Source: Rhizoclosmatium globosum (taxonomy: Eukaryota; Chytridiomycota; Chytridiomycetes; Chytridiales; Chytriomycetaceae). Taken from it: a stretch of 64,000 bases of DNA. Of the stretch, positions 34,401 to 44,264 are shown in pieces. Location of the stretch: NCBI GenBank assembly GCA_002104985.1, contig MCGO01000078.1, positions 124,001 through 188,000 of the forward strand. Reading direction: 5' to 3'. Every line of letters starts with the position of its first letter. The stretch's first letter is position 1. The position numbers and the translations under genes are program-made. The notes beneath the pieces were generated by a model. It was not told the DNA's origin and ran no database searches. It saw only the letters and a list, made by a program, of their open reading frames with translations.

Positions 34401-35887
34401 ATTGCGGTGCTGTTGTGGAAGAAATGAAATTTTCGTTGGAATCTGTTAGTGAGTGGGCTGATGACAAAGGAAGTTCGCTGGAGTGCAAACATCAATTGGA
34501 GGAGCTTGGATTAAGTGGGCGGTTGGCTGCTGTCTATTGGTATCTAGTGCGTGGGACTTTGCCAGCTGGAATTGGAAGCGAGGCGGGTTCAGCCATAGTT
34601 CGCCAGTCGAAGTTATTTTGCGTTGAAGGCGGAATTCTTTATCGTACACCGCGGCGAGGGCGCAGTGATGGGTTGCAACGAGTAGTTGGTTTGAGAGCGG
34701 AACGTGATAGGATTGTAGCTGAAGTGCATTCGGGAACTGGAGGTGGACATCGAAGTGTGCCTGTGACGGTTGCAAAAATATTAGGGCGATATTGGTGGCC
34801 GGGAATTTGGCGTGAAGTAGGAGTCTATGTACGGTACTGTGATGCGTGTCAGCGGCAAAATCCGGTGCGCTATTTTGAGGAGCTGGAAGTTCAGGACGGG
34901 CGGTTGTTTGCTAGGTTGTTTGGACGATGGTACGTAGATTTATGTTCTATGGAGGGATCGGTAAAACATATGGCGCTGTTCGTGGATGAAGTCTCTGGTT
35001 GGATCGAAGGAGGTGCATTTAGGCGGAAAGTTGCTGGACCAATTGTTGGGTTGTTTGTCAAGGAAGTCTGTTTGCGTTTTGGGATTCCATATGAAGTTGT
35101 CATTGACGGGGGAGAGTTGGATGCCGGGGTGTTTCATGACGTTGCTAAACGGAATGGGTTCGATCTTCGGGTTGTGATGGCGTATGCACAGCAAGCAAAC
35201 GGAAAGGTTGAGCGCGCAAATGCTCCCTTGGTTGCGGCGATTGCGAAGGCTTGTGAAAACAGGTCGAAAAGTTGGTTTAATCATCTTCAAGCAGCGCTTT
35301 TTGCTGCTCGGGTTACGGTATCGCGTACTACTGGGTTTAGTCCTTACGAGTTGGTTTATGGGCAGGAGCCACTTCTGCCGATTGAGTTCGCTATTGAGTC
35401 ATATGCAATTGTACAATGGAAACGGATGACGCGTGAAGAGTTGTTGAGTGCTAGGATTCGAATGTTGGAACGTCGACCGGAGGATGTGGCGGATGCTTGT
35501 GAAGCAATTGAACGTGCTCGTGTTGCGAGAGCGGTGACTTTTAATGAAAGTCATCGGATGCGACCTGCGAGTGAGTTTGTGGAGGAGGGTGACTTGGTTG
35601 TTATGAGGGATTCGAAGTTGGACACTATGGTTGGTGGCAAGTTGAGATGGCGGTATCTGGGGCCGTACGTGGTGGTCGAAAAGGGTGCTAATTCGTATCG
35701 GTTGGCTGAGCTTGACGGTGCCGAGTTGGGAAAATCAATTCAGGGTTCTCGGGTGCGTTTGTATCGTAGACGGAGCGACCCGGTGGATCAGTTTCCTTTG
35801 TACTTATTGGAGGAGGAGGAACTTTGTCTTGACGTGGATTCTCTTGAGCTTTTTGGAGTTGGGGAGGTTACGTTTGGCTGGAATTGA
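31451..35887 (+). CDS. Retrotransposon ORF2: RT - RNase H - ExoIII-like endonuclease - integrase polyprotein
   Basis: 1478 aa from ATG 31451; the frame is open from 31328, but the upstream hydrophobic stretch looks untranslated. RT: ASFFVVPKKDGSIRFIQDLQ (about residue 273) and FVDDYVVKG (about 387, YxDD-type box). RNase H: LFVTVDGSPLGWSAW (about 553) and ETDSLNLVGAL (about 623). ExoIII/APE domain, residues 703-980: ASWNVNS, VILQEIRMG, IAGCDWNIAA, SYTTWWTP, FRFDGVLVS, GSDHIPVSVVL. Integrase: H2C2 finger (HSGTGGGHRSVPV, CDACQRQNP, about 1092-1135), catalytic D in WYVDL, D in VIDGG, E in GKVERAN (D to E 35 positions). A GPY/F-like module (RWRYLGPYVVVEKGANSYRL) follows near 1397. The endonuclease between RNase H and integrase is not part of the usual family architecture. 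Confidence 0.92.
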   Translation: MPSGKTPGSADELVDLWAEDFNTSPNVETFAAATNWPRPDQRIRGWGATRYRAVKRKKLRKTLRRAGLLEGNETIAEVLTLENDMDTRELYVKATKLLREGVVDSWADGELLEFCCQQLDDAIATPTVDSGSLFVDMHTMYKPVSRKVVPATEPLLDGSAPAGWESGGAETTSAGLSEERIDTLCSEAGWLTAEELALLRKVLKEEEKAFSFSIQERGQIKPEFQEPIKINTVPHKAWKRRTRQVPYAQLERLVAMLKEKLDAGILEPCFGPYAASFFVVPKKDGSIRFIQDLQPLNAVTIRDSGMPPRVDETVNEYAGLIIYSPLDCQSWYDQFLLHPASRDLTAIATPLGLMRMVTLPMGWTNSVAIAQRASLKILQPFVPQHINPFVDDYVVKGAKAHEADHRFLRPGIRKFVEEHIELVQRVLRRIKEAGVTLSGLKSRFCVKECEIVGHLVNAEGRQPGRKKAKKLAEWGALSTVPEVRAFIGLATFFRRYIPDFAMRADILYKMLRRKADIKKHWVEVQAAKDDIAKALSSGPVLRPIRYGPGAGQLFVTVDGSPLGWSAWVGQDDESSCRYAVCFVSGRFNDTEAGYDQYKREVVAAVRGLKALHQYVWGAEFILETDSLNLVGALAKLDTLDSNVKRWLLTIRSYQPVAVVHIAGKKNVVADVMSRWDLGDSEDSSELEEHVDEVLGLSLGVRKQILVASWNVNSVRSAVNKMGGDFLAVVVAHDIVILQEIRMGRKFRFDNVRGFDFSATHFSYSVDYPAECDELGVVKKGALGVGRNGVAVLIRRGLFEVDEADEVEYRFDGWTAVEMEGRFLAVRFGNVVIVALYFPSAYTRGDRPLKESRVPYKMRFTGAALEKLRDYERQGLTVIAGCDWNIAATVSDIHPNLLPRVDSGFRLEERQLLGLFYSEFLDCYRVIHPNEVSYTTWWTPSRAGNLGFRFDGVLVSRCVKVLDAEHIEWPTGSDHIPVSVVLELDCGAVVEEMKFSLESVSEWADDKGSSLECKHQLEELGLSGRLAAVYWYLVRGTLPAGIGSEAGSAIVRQSKLFCVEGGILYRTPRRGRSDGLQRVVGLRAERDRIVAEVHSGTGGGHRSVPVTVAKILGRYWWPGIWREVGVYVRYCDACQRQNPVRYFEELEVQDGRLFARLFGRWYVDLCSMEGSVKHMALFVDEVSGWIEGGAFRRKVAGPIVGLFVKEVCLRFGIPYEVVIDGGELDAGVFHDVAKRNGFDLRVVMAYAQQANGKVERANAPLVAAIAKACENRSKSWFNHLQAALFAARVTVSRTTGFSPYELVYGQEPLLPIEFAIESYAIVQWKRMTREELLSARIRMLERRPEDVADACEAIERARVARAVTFNESHRMRPASEFVEEGDLVVMRDSKLDTMVGGKLRWRYLGPYVVVEKGANSYRLAELDGAELGKSIQGSRVRLYRRRSDPVDQFPLYLLEEEELCLDVDSLELFGVGEVTFGWN

Positions 35888-36111
35888 TAGCATGACGACG
35901 GCTTGCGGTCGAATCATCATCGTTGGCGGAAGCGGACAAGTGCCTATAATCTCACAGATGCGTGTGCAAAAACGAACAGCAGAAGCTTGATGGTTCGCGT
36001 ATTGGGGACAGGACTGTAGTCTTTGGAAGTCAATTTGGATTGGGTGTTAGTCGCATGTCGTCGCAAGTTAACTCTCAGCGAGGGCGCTGAGAAGGGTTTA
36101 GTTCGCCAGGA

Positions 36112-36332
36112 TGTGGAAAAGTATTCTTGGGTTATATTGTTTCTTTTATTTTACATTATCGAAGTTCCATATTCTTACATTATGAGAGTTCCGCAGTTCA
36201 AGAAAATAAACTTAGTTGGTCTGCAAAAGCGAAAAGCAGTACTTACCTACATCAAGTCGCAAGAGAGCACCTATCTGGTTGATCTACTCGTGGAACAAGA
36301 GCAAAGAAGGCAAGCTAGATAACCGTTCCACA
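36112..36332 (+). repeat. 3' LTR
   Basis: Identical to 27997-28217 in my reading. It is preceded by a weak purine-rich stretch (GAGGGCGCTGAGAAGGG, about 36080-36096) that may serve as polypurine tract, and followed directly by the ACGT target duplication. Confidence 0.93.
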
Positions 36333-36710
36333 ACGTGCATCACGACGAGTATGAGTGTGCATTGGTTGATGGCGCTGTTACGTGGAGATATTGATGCACC
36401 GACGGAGAGTGTGCAGTGGGCGGAGATTCAGAGGAAGAGGGAGATGGCCAAGAATGTGTGTGGGGATTTACCGTATGGCGCTGGTGGTGTGGATGCGTTT
36501 CCGTATTTGGATTCGTTGTGTGAGGAGCTTGGGGTTTGTCCAGTGCGGAAAGTGAAGAGGGCTGGGTGGTGGGCGCTTGGTGGATGGAATCCTCTTGTGT
36601 GGATTTGGGAGGCTGTTGGGGAGTATGTGCCTGCGGATTATCGGTTTGATGAGATTGAGCGGGAGATTCGGGATGCAGCTGAGAAGAGGAGACGAAGAGT
36701 TGTTGTATAG
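36333..36710 (+). pseudogene. Flavin-containing monooxygenase, 3' part
   Basis: Begins with the second ACGT target copy. Taking the insertion away leaves one continuous frame: 823 nt of exon 3 upstream plus 374 nt here, stop TAG at 36708-36710, for a 549 aa gene. The residues next to the insertion (GTASSL upstream, MSVHWLMALLRGD here) match the C-terminal region of FMO-like proteins. Later parts include WNPLVWIWEAVGEYVPADYR. Separated by 8.3 kb from its 5' part, this piece has no start of its own. It is convergent with the VOC gene (83 bases apart). Confidence 0.82.
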
Positions 36711-36793
36711 ACTTAAATATGGAAAAACAGAGTGACGTTTATTGCACCAATTTTGCTCGAGCCGAAATAAAGCATATCTACGATAAGACATCT

Positions 36794-37459
36794 TTACTCA
36801 GTCGCAAACAACTTGCTTGGATCCTTAAAAGTCTTGAATTCCAAGGCATTCCTATGAACCAAAACTCCAATCAATCACCCGCAACCCCAACAAAAAACAA
36901 ACTCACCCTGAAGGATCCAAAAAGAACATTGTACTCTGCTCGCCCGGCTGACCAACAAATCGCGTTGTCGGAGCAATCTCAAACTTGAAACCATCCTGCT
37001 TTTTCAAGTGCTCGGCCCATTCGTGGAACGTCTGCCATTCAAGCACGACTCCGAAATGAGGAATTGGGACGTTGTGTCTGTCGACTTGGGACTTTGAGAC
37101 AACTGAAGCGGCAGTCTTTGTTGGAGAGAGTTAGGTGCCTGGCATCACAGTTAAAGGGGACGAAGAAGGTGGTAGTTACTGGATCATTCATTTGGTGGCA
37201 GCTGAAGACAAGTGGGTTAGCCAAAGTATCTACAAAGTATCACAGCACAAACAAACTCACACAATCTGATGTCCAAACAAGTCAAAGTCAATCCACTTTC
37301 CCTGCAGCTCCTACACACTTACTTTAGTAGTCTACACCACACAAGTCCAGCAAGAGATCACTCAACTCGTCCTTGTCTGCATCCAAGAACCTTTCCATAG
37401 AATGTTCTTGATACCTCCAAGTCTCGCACTGGAAAGGCAAGGTGGAACGGCGTCAACAT
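36794..37459 (-). CDS. VOC-superfamily (glyoxalase-fold) protein
   Basis: Five small exons, 37459-37367, 37301-37261, 37201-37180, 37091-36907 and 36851-36794, all phases consistent; 132 aa. The protein reads [20 protein letters not shown] at the start, then [45 protein letters not shown] and ends [10 protein letters not shown]. This is a single VOC module pair, with His, Glu and the DPSGN signature in the usual places. It matches a widespread subfamily best known from bacteria. Known: the fold uses a metal to act on small molecules (glyoxalase, dioxygenase, resistance proteins); substrate is not predictable. The first intron uses a GTTGAG donor. No single exon shows the gene by itself, so it is easily missed. 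Confidence 0.82.
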
Positions 37460-37911
37460 TGGCTTGGAAGTCACTGAAGAAAACGATCGTCTGAACAAGG
37501 ACATTTGTTTTGTTTTGTTGTTGTGGCGTTAACTTTCTTTCTGATGAGTGAGGGGAAAGTGATTCACACCCGGAACAGACCCGGATAACAACTCCGCGTT
37601 TTCCGTCCTACTATTCCCATCAATAAAATAAATTAATTAAACAATAAAACTTAACAACGTGTGTTATATTGGTCGTAATCAGAAACCACAAAAAAAGTGA
37701 GAGGAGGAAAGAAAGGAAACACAAAACAAAACCACCAAATCCAAAAACAAACAACCAAACTCCATCCAAAAACAACCTTCAAAACAAATGTCACAAAAAA
37801 CAAACCGCGAAACCCCTCTCCATAGCGAAAAGAAACACACGCACACACAAGTCCATCGAAAAACTATAATACATCACACTAATCTACACACTACACTTAT
37901 CCAAGATACTT
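37460..37911 (-). other. Intergenic, A-rich on + strand
   Basis: About 450 bases between the VOC start and the CCR4-like stop. It is strongly A/C-rich on the + strand (37680-37870), probably the 3' UTR of the nuclease gene. No further gene is seen. Confidence 0.45.
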
Positions 37912-38188
37912 TCACTTTCTCGGCAAACTGCCGTTATTCATGCCATATCCTCTGGGCAAACTCCCCGACCCTTGTTGACTCATCAATCCCAACGACAAAG
38001 CACTCTGCTGTTGCTGTTGTTGTTGTTGCTGCTGCTGTCCACTACCCTGGAACATCCCTTGCTGTTGCTGCTGTTGTTGTTGTTGCTGCTGATGTTGCAT
38101 CAACAACTGCATCTGGACTTGACTCATCCCAGGTGCACTCCCCACAACCAAAGGCCGAATCACAGGCGCGCTACTAGCAACCTGCTGT

Positions 38189-38221
<33 letters not shown>

Positions 38222-41200
38222 CCGCGTCGTCCGCCACGAGACCGTTGACTTCCGGATCCGCCGTTATTCCGAGAGTCTGTTGCGCTTGTTCCGAGAATGT
38301 TTCCGTTTGTGGAGACGGGGGTGTTGAGGCCGGGTCCTGTGCCGACGGGTACGGTTTTCCATTTGAGCCAGGCGCAGAGGGGGAGGTGGTCGGAGGGGAC
38401 GTGTGGGGTTGGGAAGGATGTGATTTTGGCGAGGTAGCCTTGGGGAGGTGGGGGTTGGTGGTGGTGGTATGGTCTAGGGCCTGGTGGTTTTCCAGATGTG
38501 GGTTGAGAAGACGACGTTTGTGGCTCTTCTTCGTCTTCTTCTGGTAACACTGGCTCTGGTAATGTCTGGTCCGTTTCAGGGGTTGGTGTCGTTGCAGCAG
38601 TGGCGGTAGCAGGGTAATAAGTCTGATCAAAGTCACCCAACACATCTCGAATACTCAAAGTCCCACTCGTATACAAGATATGATCGATGCTCCCTTCAAA
38701 CTCTGGCGTCTTGTTCGTAAACGGAAGATCCTTCCTGTCGTACGCGCTAGCAAGTTTCGTCCCATGCCTCAAGAGCGGAAGCAAAGTCTGTTGCTGCGGC
38801 GGTCCCGCCACCCCATTCATACTACTCTGATTCGTAATAACAACACCCCCCTTCAAAAGCCCTTCAAATCCAGGCTGCTGCGCCAACGCACTCGCAAGCA
38901 CAGTCACACCCGTCTGTGGGTTCCGCACAGTAAGCGCTTTCGTAAACCGTCCAAAGTCTTTCCCCATAAACAACGCCCCGGGCGCAACTTTCCCGCGGAC
39001 AAGGTAGTCTACAACAGCTTCTCCACTCCTACTATTCAAGTCCGCTGCAATCGCAGTGGGGACGTCTCGATGCGGCGCGCGTTCAAGCCATTCCATCAAA
39101 ATCGCAGCTTGCAAGAGCTTTGTATCCGCACACGCGGGATCCCAATGCAAATGCGTATTCACAATCCTGCACCTCAAACTCCTCGCCTGTCTGTTCTGGA
39201 ACACACACACCAAGGCGATGTTTGGGTACGGGTGTAAACGCTGGTACAAGTCGGATGCGGGGTCTTGTGGGATTTGGTCGTTGTAGGCGAACGCTTGGAC
39301 AGCCATGAGTGAGAAACGGGCTTCGAGAAAGAAGATGGCGCATCCGTCTGCGGCGTGTTCGCGCTTCTTTTGCTGGAAGTGGCCGTCGTATCCGATTTTT
39401 TGGAGGGCGGGGAGGAATATTTCTTTGAAGTCGGAGGGTGGGAGTTCCTGACGGGTTGTGGATGGTAAATAAATGCTTGCGGGGAAGAGACACAAACCAA
39501 CCTGCAAACAAATAAAATCCGGACTATAAAATGCAATCTCATCCAGAATCATCTTCTTACGATGGTCCCAATCCAAGATATCCGCATGAGACTCGCTGTA
39601 ACGTGAGTCCGTGCAATACATTGGAGCGAGAACGTTATACGACATGATCATAAAGTGTCTGTTGTCTGGCTTCTCAGTTCCACCCTTTTTCCAAACACGA
39701 TGCGGGATTTCCATGGTTCCTGGTACACCAAGGAAAGGCATTCTTGGGACTTTCAGAATCGGGCATCCCTGATTTTGAGTATTTTAGCCTCTCGAAATAC
39801 TACTTAGAGATTCTCTCGGATTCTCTCGCAAATTCCCAACATATTCTCCTGCGTATGACAAAGTTGCTTCTCCACATCATTTGTCAGACTCCTCACTCAA
39901 AACGCCACCAAGTCCCTCTCACTACCCTCCCCTAAACCATGCGAAACAAAAGTATTTTCTCTATCTCCTCCTTCCCTCGCTCTTTCCCCACCCTCAAAAC
40001 TCTCACAACCAAAAAAACACAAACAGTACTCACATCTTCAGCAACCTCCGACCTCGCAACACCCGCACTATTCAAAACCATACCCCCAACAACCCGTCCA
40101 GGAGGCAACAACATCCCCTGCCCCCCACTCCCACTTCCTCCTCCAACACCTTGCCCTTGCCCACTCTTCAACTGCTGCTGATGCAAAAACGAAACATCAT
40201 TCAACCGGCTCTGAGAACTAGCGCCTCTCAAACCGTGTCCATGGTGTGCACCTCCTCCTTGGAACGAAGACGCACCGAGGAAGGATGTGTCTCTGTTTTC
40301 GAAGGAGGAGGAGAGCGGGATTGTGGAGGCGGTGGTGGAGGGTGTGGTTGAGAAGAGGCCGTTTGGGCGCATGGCGTTTCCTGACCCGATGTATGAGTTT
40401 ATGAGGGGGGATGTTCCTGGTTGGTATGATGAGGATGTGGGAGGTGTTGTTGTTGTGTGGATGGGGATGCCCATTGATGTTGTGGTTGTGGTTGTTGAGG
40501 ATGGTGGGTTGGGGGATGTGCCAAAGTAGGAGGTTGAGGTGGATGGGGATGTGCCGTAGCGTTGGAATGTTTGGGATGTGAGGTGAGAGGGTGGGGGTAG
40601 GGAAGAGGAAGGTGGGAGGTTTAGGTCTGGGATTTGGGTTGTGGTTGTGTTGCTTGAAACTATGCGGATTGATTTGAAGGTTGATGTTGGCGTTTGTTCA
40701 GAGGAGGAGGAAGGCGCTGATATCTTTTTTGCGAATGTTGTAGTTGGTTGTTGTTGGTGGTTGTGGGGAGTGGAGGATGATGATCCGAATAAAGATGATT
40801 GCTGGAGGAGACTAGAGCGTGATTGCGATTGAAGGGGAGGAAATGATTGTTTGAACGAGGAGGAAAGTGGGGTGGTTGGATCCAAATCCAAATCATTCAT
40901 ATCGAAAGTAAGGTCATCCGCATCAAATTTACTAATTGAATTTGGAGGTTGTTTCTGGGCGGAGGAAGAAGGTGGTGGATGAAATGTCTGTTTGTAAGAG
41001 TTTGATGTAGATTGAAAGAGGAAGTTTGCCGATGAGAAGGAAGAAGTTGAGAGCCTGTTCTTTGTTCCTACAGCTACTTATTTTAATTTAATAATGCATT
41101 ATTAATTAGTGTAGTCAAGTCACCTCCAAAGTCGTCTTCCTCCGATGAAAGAGTTGGTGAGTCTGAGCCCACAACCCAATCAACCATCTTTTCGAGGTCG

Positions 41201-41597
41201 TCGTCATCGTCTGAAGATTGGGTGAGCGACGCAGCTGGATGCGCAAAGAGAGCGTATTGGTACTGGATTGAGAGAAGGTGGTTGGTGTAGGCTAGTTAAC
41301 AGAGAAGGTGGGTGGGTGGGGGGTTGCGTGTCCCTGGGCCCCTCCTAGCTACTAGTGACCACCTAGGAACCACCTAGGAACACCCTAGAAACACCCTCGG
41401 AACCACCCACCACACTAACAAACAACAAACAACAAACACACCTGGTCCCACGTTGTCTGGGGCAGCGACTGTGATATCTTAACTGGCTGAAGTCCAATCG
41501 ACTTGCCCTCTTTCGCCTCCTTCGCCTTGGCGTTCGTTTCGTTGTTCAACGTCGAGAGCATTTGTTGTTGGGGGCCCGTCGACGATGATGAAGCCAT
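37912..41597 (-). CDS. CCR4/nocturnin-type endonuclease/exonuclease/phosphatase-family nuclease
   Basis: Exons about 41597-41442, 41265-41126, 41069-40034, 39768-39502 and 39447-37912; the last three junctions are exact and in phase. The first ~440 residues are disordered (Ser/Thr/Pro/Gln-rich, with one acidic patch SSDDDDDLEKMVDW). The catalytic domain follows: SYNVLAPMYC, FICLQ joined to ELPPSDF across a 54 nt intron (catalytic Glu), CRIVNTHLHWDP, AIAADLNSRSGE, GSIDHILYTSG and HVPSDHLPLCAW. Asn, Glu, Asp, Asn, Asp and His of the EEP fold are all present. Known: CCR4, Angel and nocturnin enzymes shorten poly(A) tails or act on related substrates. No leucine-rich repeat typical of yeast Ccr4 is seen. 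The C-terminus has three polyglutamine runs (37998-38040, 38055-38100, 38180-38222). Confidence 0.82.
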
Positions 41598-42000
41598 CGA
41601 CTTTTGGGGCCGATTTTTAAATATTAGAATTGGTTGTTGATTTGTTTGATTTGGTCCCTCTGAGTTGTGCCACCCTCCCTCTATTGTTCCTTATTTTGTC
41701 TGTTATTTATTGTCTAGTTGTGCCCACCCGCTTTCTCTCGTTTAATTCAAATAACGTATTGATACTTGGCTCTTTAGATCTCTCCTTGGTCTCAGATCTA
41801 AGCAGTCTTGCCTGCTTAGCTCAGTCAATATATACTAGCTTGTTTGGCAGCAATTTATTATTTATATCCTCATATATTCGTTCAATATTGGATTCCTTTC
41901 GTTTAAATTGATCTGCACACTTGATAACATAATAATGATTTTATTCAAATGTAAAAACCTATCAAAGGAAAAATTGAAATGTCTTCAAGACTGGAAGCTC
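41598..42000 (-). other. Intergenic, T-rich
   Basis: Spacer between the nuclease start and the stop of the next minus-strand gene; no supported gene. A 93-codon hydrophobic frame on the + strand (41630-41911) has no support. Confidence 0.4.
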
Positions 42001-43487
42001 TCAGCGACGAAGATTAGAAACAAAACGCGACCCTTCTTCCGTTTCCGTATCAATAATTTTGATATCTGCAACAGATCCATTTGCCACAATGCTTCCAATG
42101 TAATGTCTTGGTGATTTCACATTCTCATAATAATCCAGTTTTCCAGGCTCTGTTAATAAAATACCCCACCGCTGTTTCTGCAAATGCAAAGGATTAATTC
42201 TGAAATCTGATGGAACAACGTTAACATGCTCCTCGCTTTTGATACGGGGAGTCGCCTTTGATTTACGTGGTTTCGGGGTTTGTTGCCCAGCTTGAACACC
42301 ACCTGCATCCGGCGCAACCTTTAATGAAACTTTACGGTTAGATGGTTTGGACTTTTTCAATTCCTCCGGCTCCGGTGGATTTTCTACACATATGGAGGGG
42401 TTGTCTGTCAAAGACTCCACAGCGCCAGTCAACAAGTTCGAATCGGAATGGAATGCAGGTTTCGCCTCAGTCTTAAACGATTCCGTCGGACGGCTGGTAA
42501 TTTTTTCGGAGCCACCATTTAGAGAGACTCTTGCGTGAGGACGTCCTTTGCCTTTCTTCTTGGAAATAGGAGAAGGAGATGGAGAGTTGGTGTCTGAGGT
42601 GGAAAATAGATTCAAGGACTCCAAATTCAACGTTTCCGTGGTGACGGGTGTTTTTCCCTTGTGGTCCGCCGTGACAGGGGTTGGGGATTCAGCGTGTAGC
42701 GTGTAACCACTACTTCCACTTCCAAAGAAACTGCTGTTGCTTGATCCCAAAGAATTAACAGAGTTGCGGGAGCTACTAGACCCACTTGAATAAGAATCTT
42801 CACTGTCACTGCCCCGCTTCTGTTTCTTGTTGCCAGGAGGATACTGTCCTCCAAATCCAAACGTCATTCCACCGAGAAGATCATAATACAATCCACAGGT
42901 GCATACTTTCGCGCGTTTTTTATCCGGAATGAAAACAGTGGGACTCGTCTTCGTTCCTTTCTTCCAATAAATCGGGCACCAACAGTTATGACACAGAGAC
43001 AGCATTCGCACGACAGTCAAGACCAAAGTCTTGTACATTTCCTTGGAAATAATGTTTTCAAAGACGTTGTTGGCTTCGTGGGTTGGAATGGAAGAAGCCA
43101 CTTGCAACAGGAGTGTTGTAATCGTCACGATGTTCTCGGGAGAATAGGCTGTAATGGTTTACGGTTCAAAAAGGTGATCATAATCAAATTCAAATACTTA
43201 CCATCTACCATCTGCCTCAAGGGTCCATAGTTGATGGCAGGAGGGAGGGAACTGCCAGATGGAGGCAACATGTTCTTGTACTCTAAGCCTTGGATCAAAT
43301 GAATGCGCGCCATCATGAGGAAGGAAGTTTGGTCCATCATTTGTTTCTTGAGAATGTTTTTGGGGAATGAACTTTGTGGAGACACAGATACTTTTGATAG
43401 TGGGGGAGATTCAGAAAAACAATCGTTTCCGATAATTAAAAACGATTGTTCCCAGCCCCCAAGTGTCTCGGTTGTCGCACTTGTCAA
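42001..43487 (-). CDS. Unknown basic, largely disordered protein
   Basis: Two exons, 43487-43202 and 43148-42001, joined with frame kept; 477 aa. The N-terminal ~170 residues look folded and include FENIISKEMYKTLVLTVV followed by a Cys cluster (LSLCHNCWCPIYWKKG, then KVCTCGLYYDL) that may bind metal. A long Ser/Lys/Pro-rich region follows, with patches like KKKGKGRPHARVSL and PKPRKSKATPRIKS. The C-terminus is again ordered: NPLHLQKQRWGILLTEPGKL then VKSPRHYIGSI. That C-terminal block is shared with the short ORF at 43839-44096. Function unknown; the basic linkers suggest nucleic-acid contact. Confidence 0.6.
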
Positions 43488-43838
43488 AGGTAATGAATAT
43501 GTTTAACCAATCATAACGATTTAACATGTAATTGTAACCGTTAATTAGTACGATATTGAACTTTGATATATTTACAAATCCGCCGTGCTGTAATTGATTT
43601 TCTTAGTTTTGTGGTTAATTCTTAATGAATATAGTTCCTGGAAGGTTCTATTCGACACACTAATTATTGATAGAAATCATTGTTTATGCCAAGACTTAGG
43701 TTCGACTTCCGCAATCAAAAACAATTTCCATCTAAAAACTAAAAAACAACGGTTTCAAGCCTCCGAGTGTCTAGCCTTTTCGCACTCATCCAATTACGAA
43801 ATACATAAATAGTGAGACTTTCGCTCATCAAAGCAACC

Positions 43839-44096
43839 ATGCAACCAAACATTTTTGTGATCACTGACCTTTCGGAGGTTGATTACTACATTGTAAACAG
43901 AAAGCTGTCTACCAAACACAAGAGCAATCCTTTGTCAAAACAACCCGCGCGCTGGGGCGTTTTGGTTGAACAGAAAGGAAAACGTTCCAAGCTGTTTGAT
44001 AATATCCACTATCCTGTACAGTATATATGCAAGTCTCAGGAACGTTGCACAGATTCTGTTTTTTCAATGGTTGATTTGTGGGACGCTCTTTCGTAA
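43839..44096 (+). CDS. Small ORF homologous to the C-terminal block of the neighbouring gene
   Basis: 85 aa from ATG 43839 (MQPNIFVITDLSEVDYY). Residues about 29-62 (SNPLSKQPARWGVLVEQ, then FDNIHYPVQYIC) align by eye with NPLHLQKQRWGILLTE and YENVKSPRHYIGSI at the C-terminus of the divergent gene at 42001-43487. It could be a small gene, the last exon of a larger one, or a relic of a duplication. No good upstream acceptor or conserved exon was found. Confidence 0.45.
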   Translation: MQPNIFVITDLSEVDYYIVNRKLSTKHKSNPLSKQPARWGVLVEQKGKRSKLFDNIHYPVQYICKSQERCTDSVFSMVDLWDALS

Positions 44097-44264
44097 ACAG
44101 ACTGTTATTTTTCTTTTAAAAGAGTGCGAATAAATCGTCTTTCATATGATCCTCTCAGAACAGCTTAATTTTAATTGAGATTTTTTTAGTTTATGTCCAA
44201 ACAGAACTGATACTTTTCATGAGAAGTCACAATAGGATTGTAAATCTCTTCAAAATACAGCAAC

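Larger units (their letters stand above)
27997..36332 (+). mobile_element. Ty3/gypsy-type LTR retrotransposon with an extra ExoIII/APE-type endonuclease domain
   Basis: The 8336 bp element is bounded by two 221 bp LTRs that I read as identical, with inverted ends TGTGGAA/TTCCACA and a 4 bp target duplication ACGT. It has a candidate primer-binding site after the 5' LTR, ORF1 (Gag plus aspartic protease) and ORF2 (reverse transcriptase, RNase H, ExoIII-like endonuclease, integrase). The order RT-RH-IN places it with Ty3/gypsy. Both ORFs are open throughout and key motifs are intact, so the copy looks young and possibly active. It sits in the same orientation as the monooxygenase gene it interrupts. 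Confidence 0.93.

Noticed and set aside
36023..36322. ORFs reading into the LTRs as genes
   Set aside because: They are chance open frames across LTR sequence, with the same text in both LTRs.
39932..40900. Separate Ser/Thr-rich gene next to the CCR4-like gene
   Set aside because: A GTGAGT donor at 40033 and an acceptor before 39768 join it in phase to the nuclease, so it is its N-terminal region.
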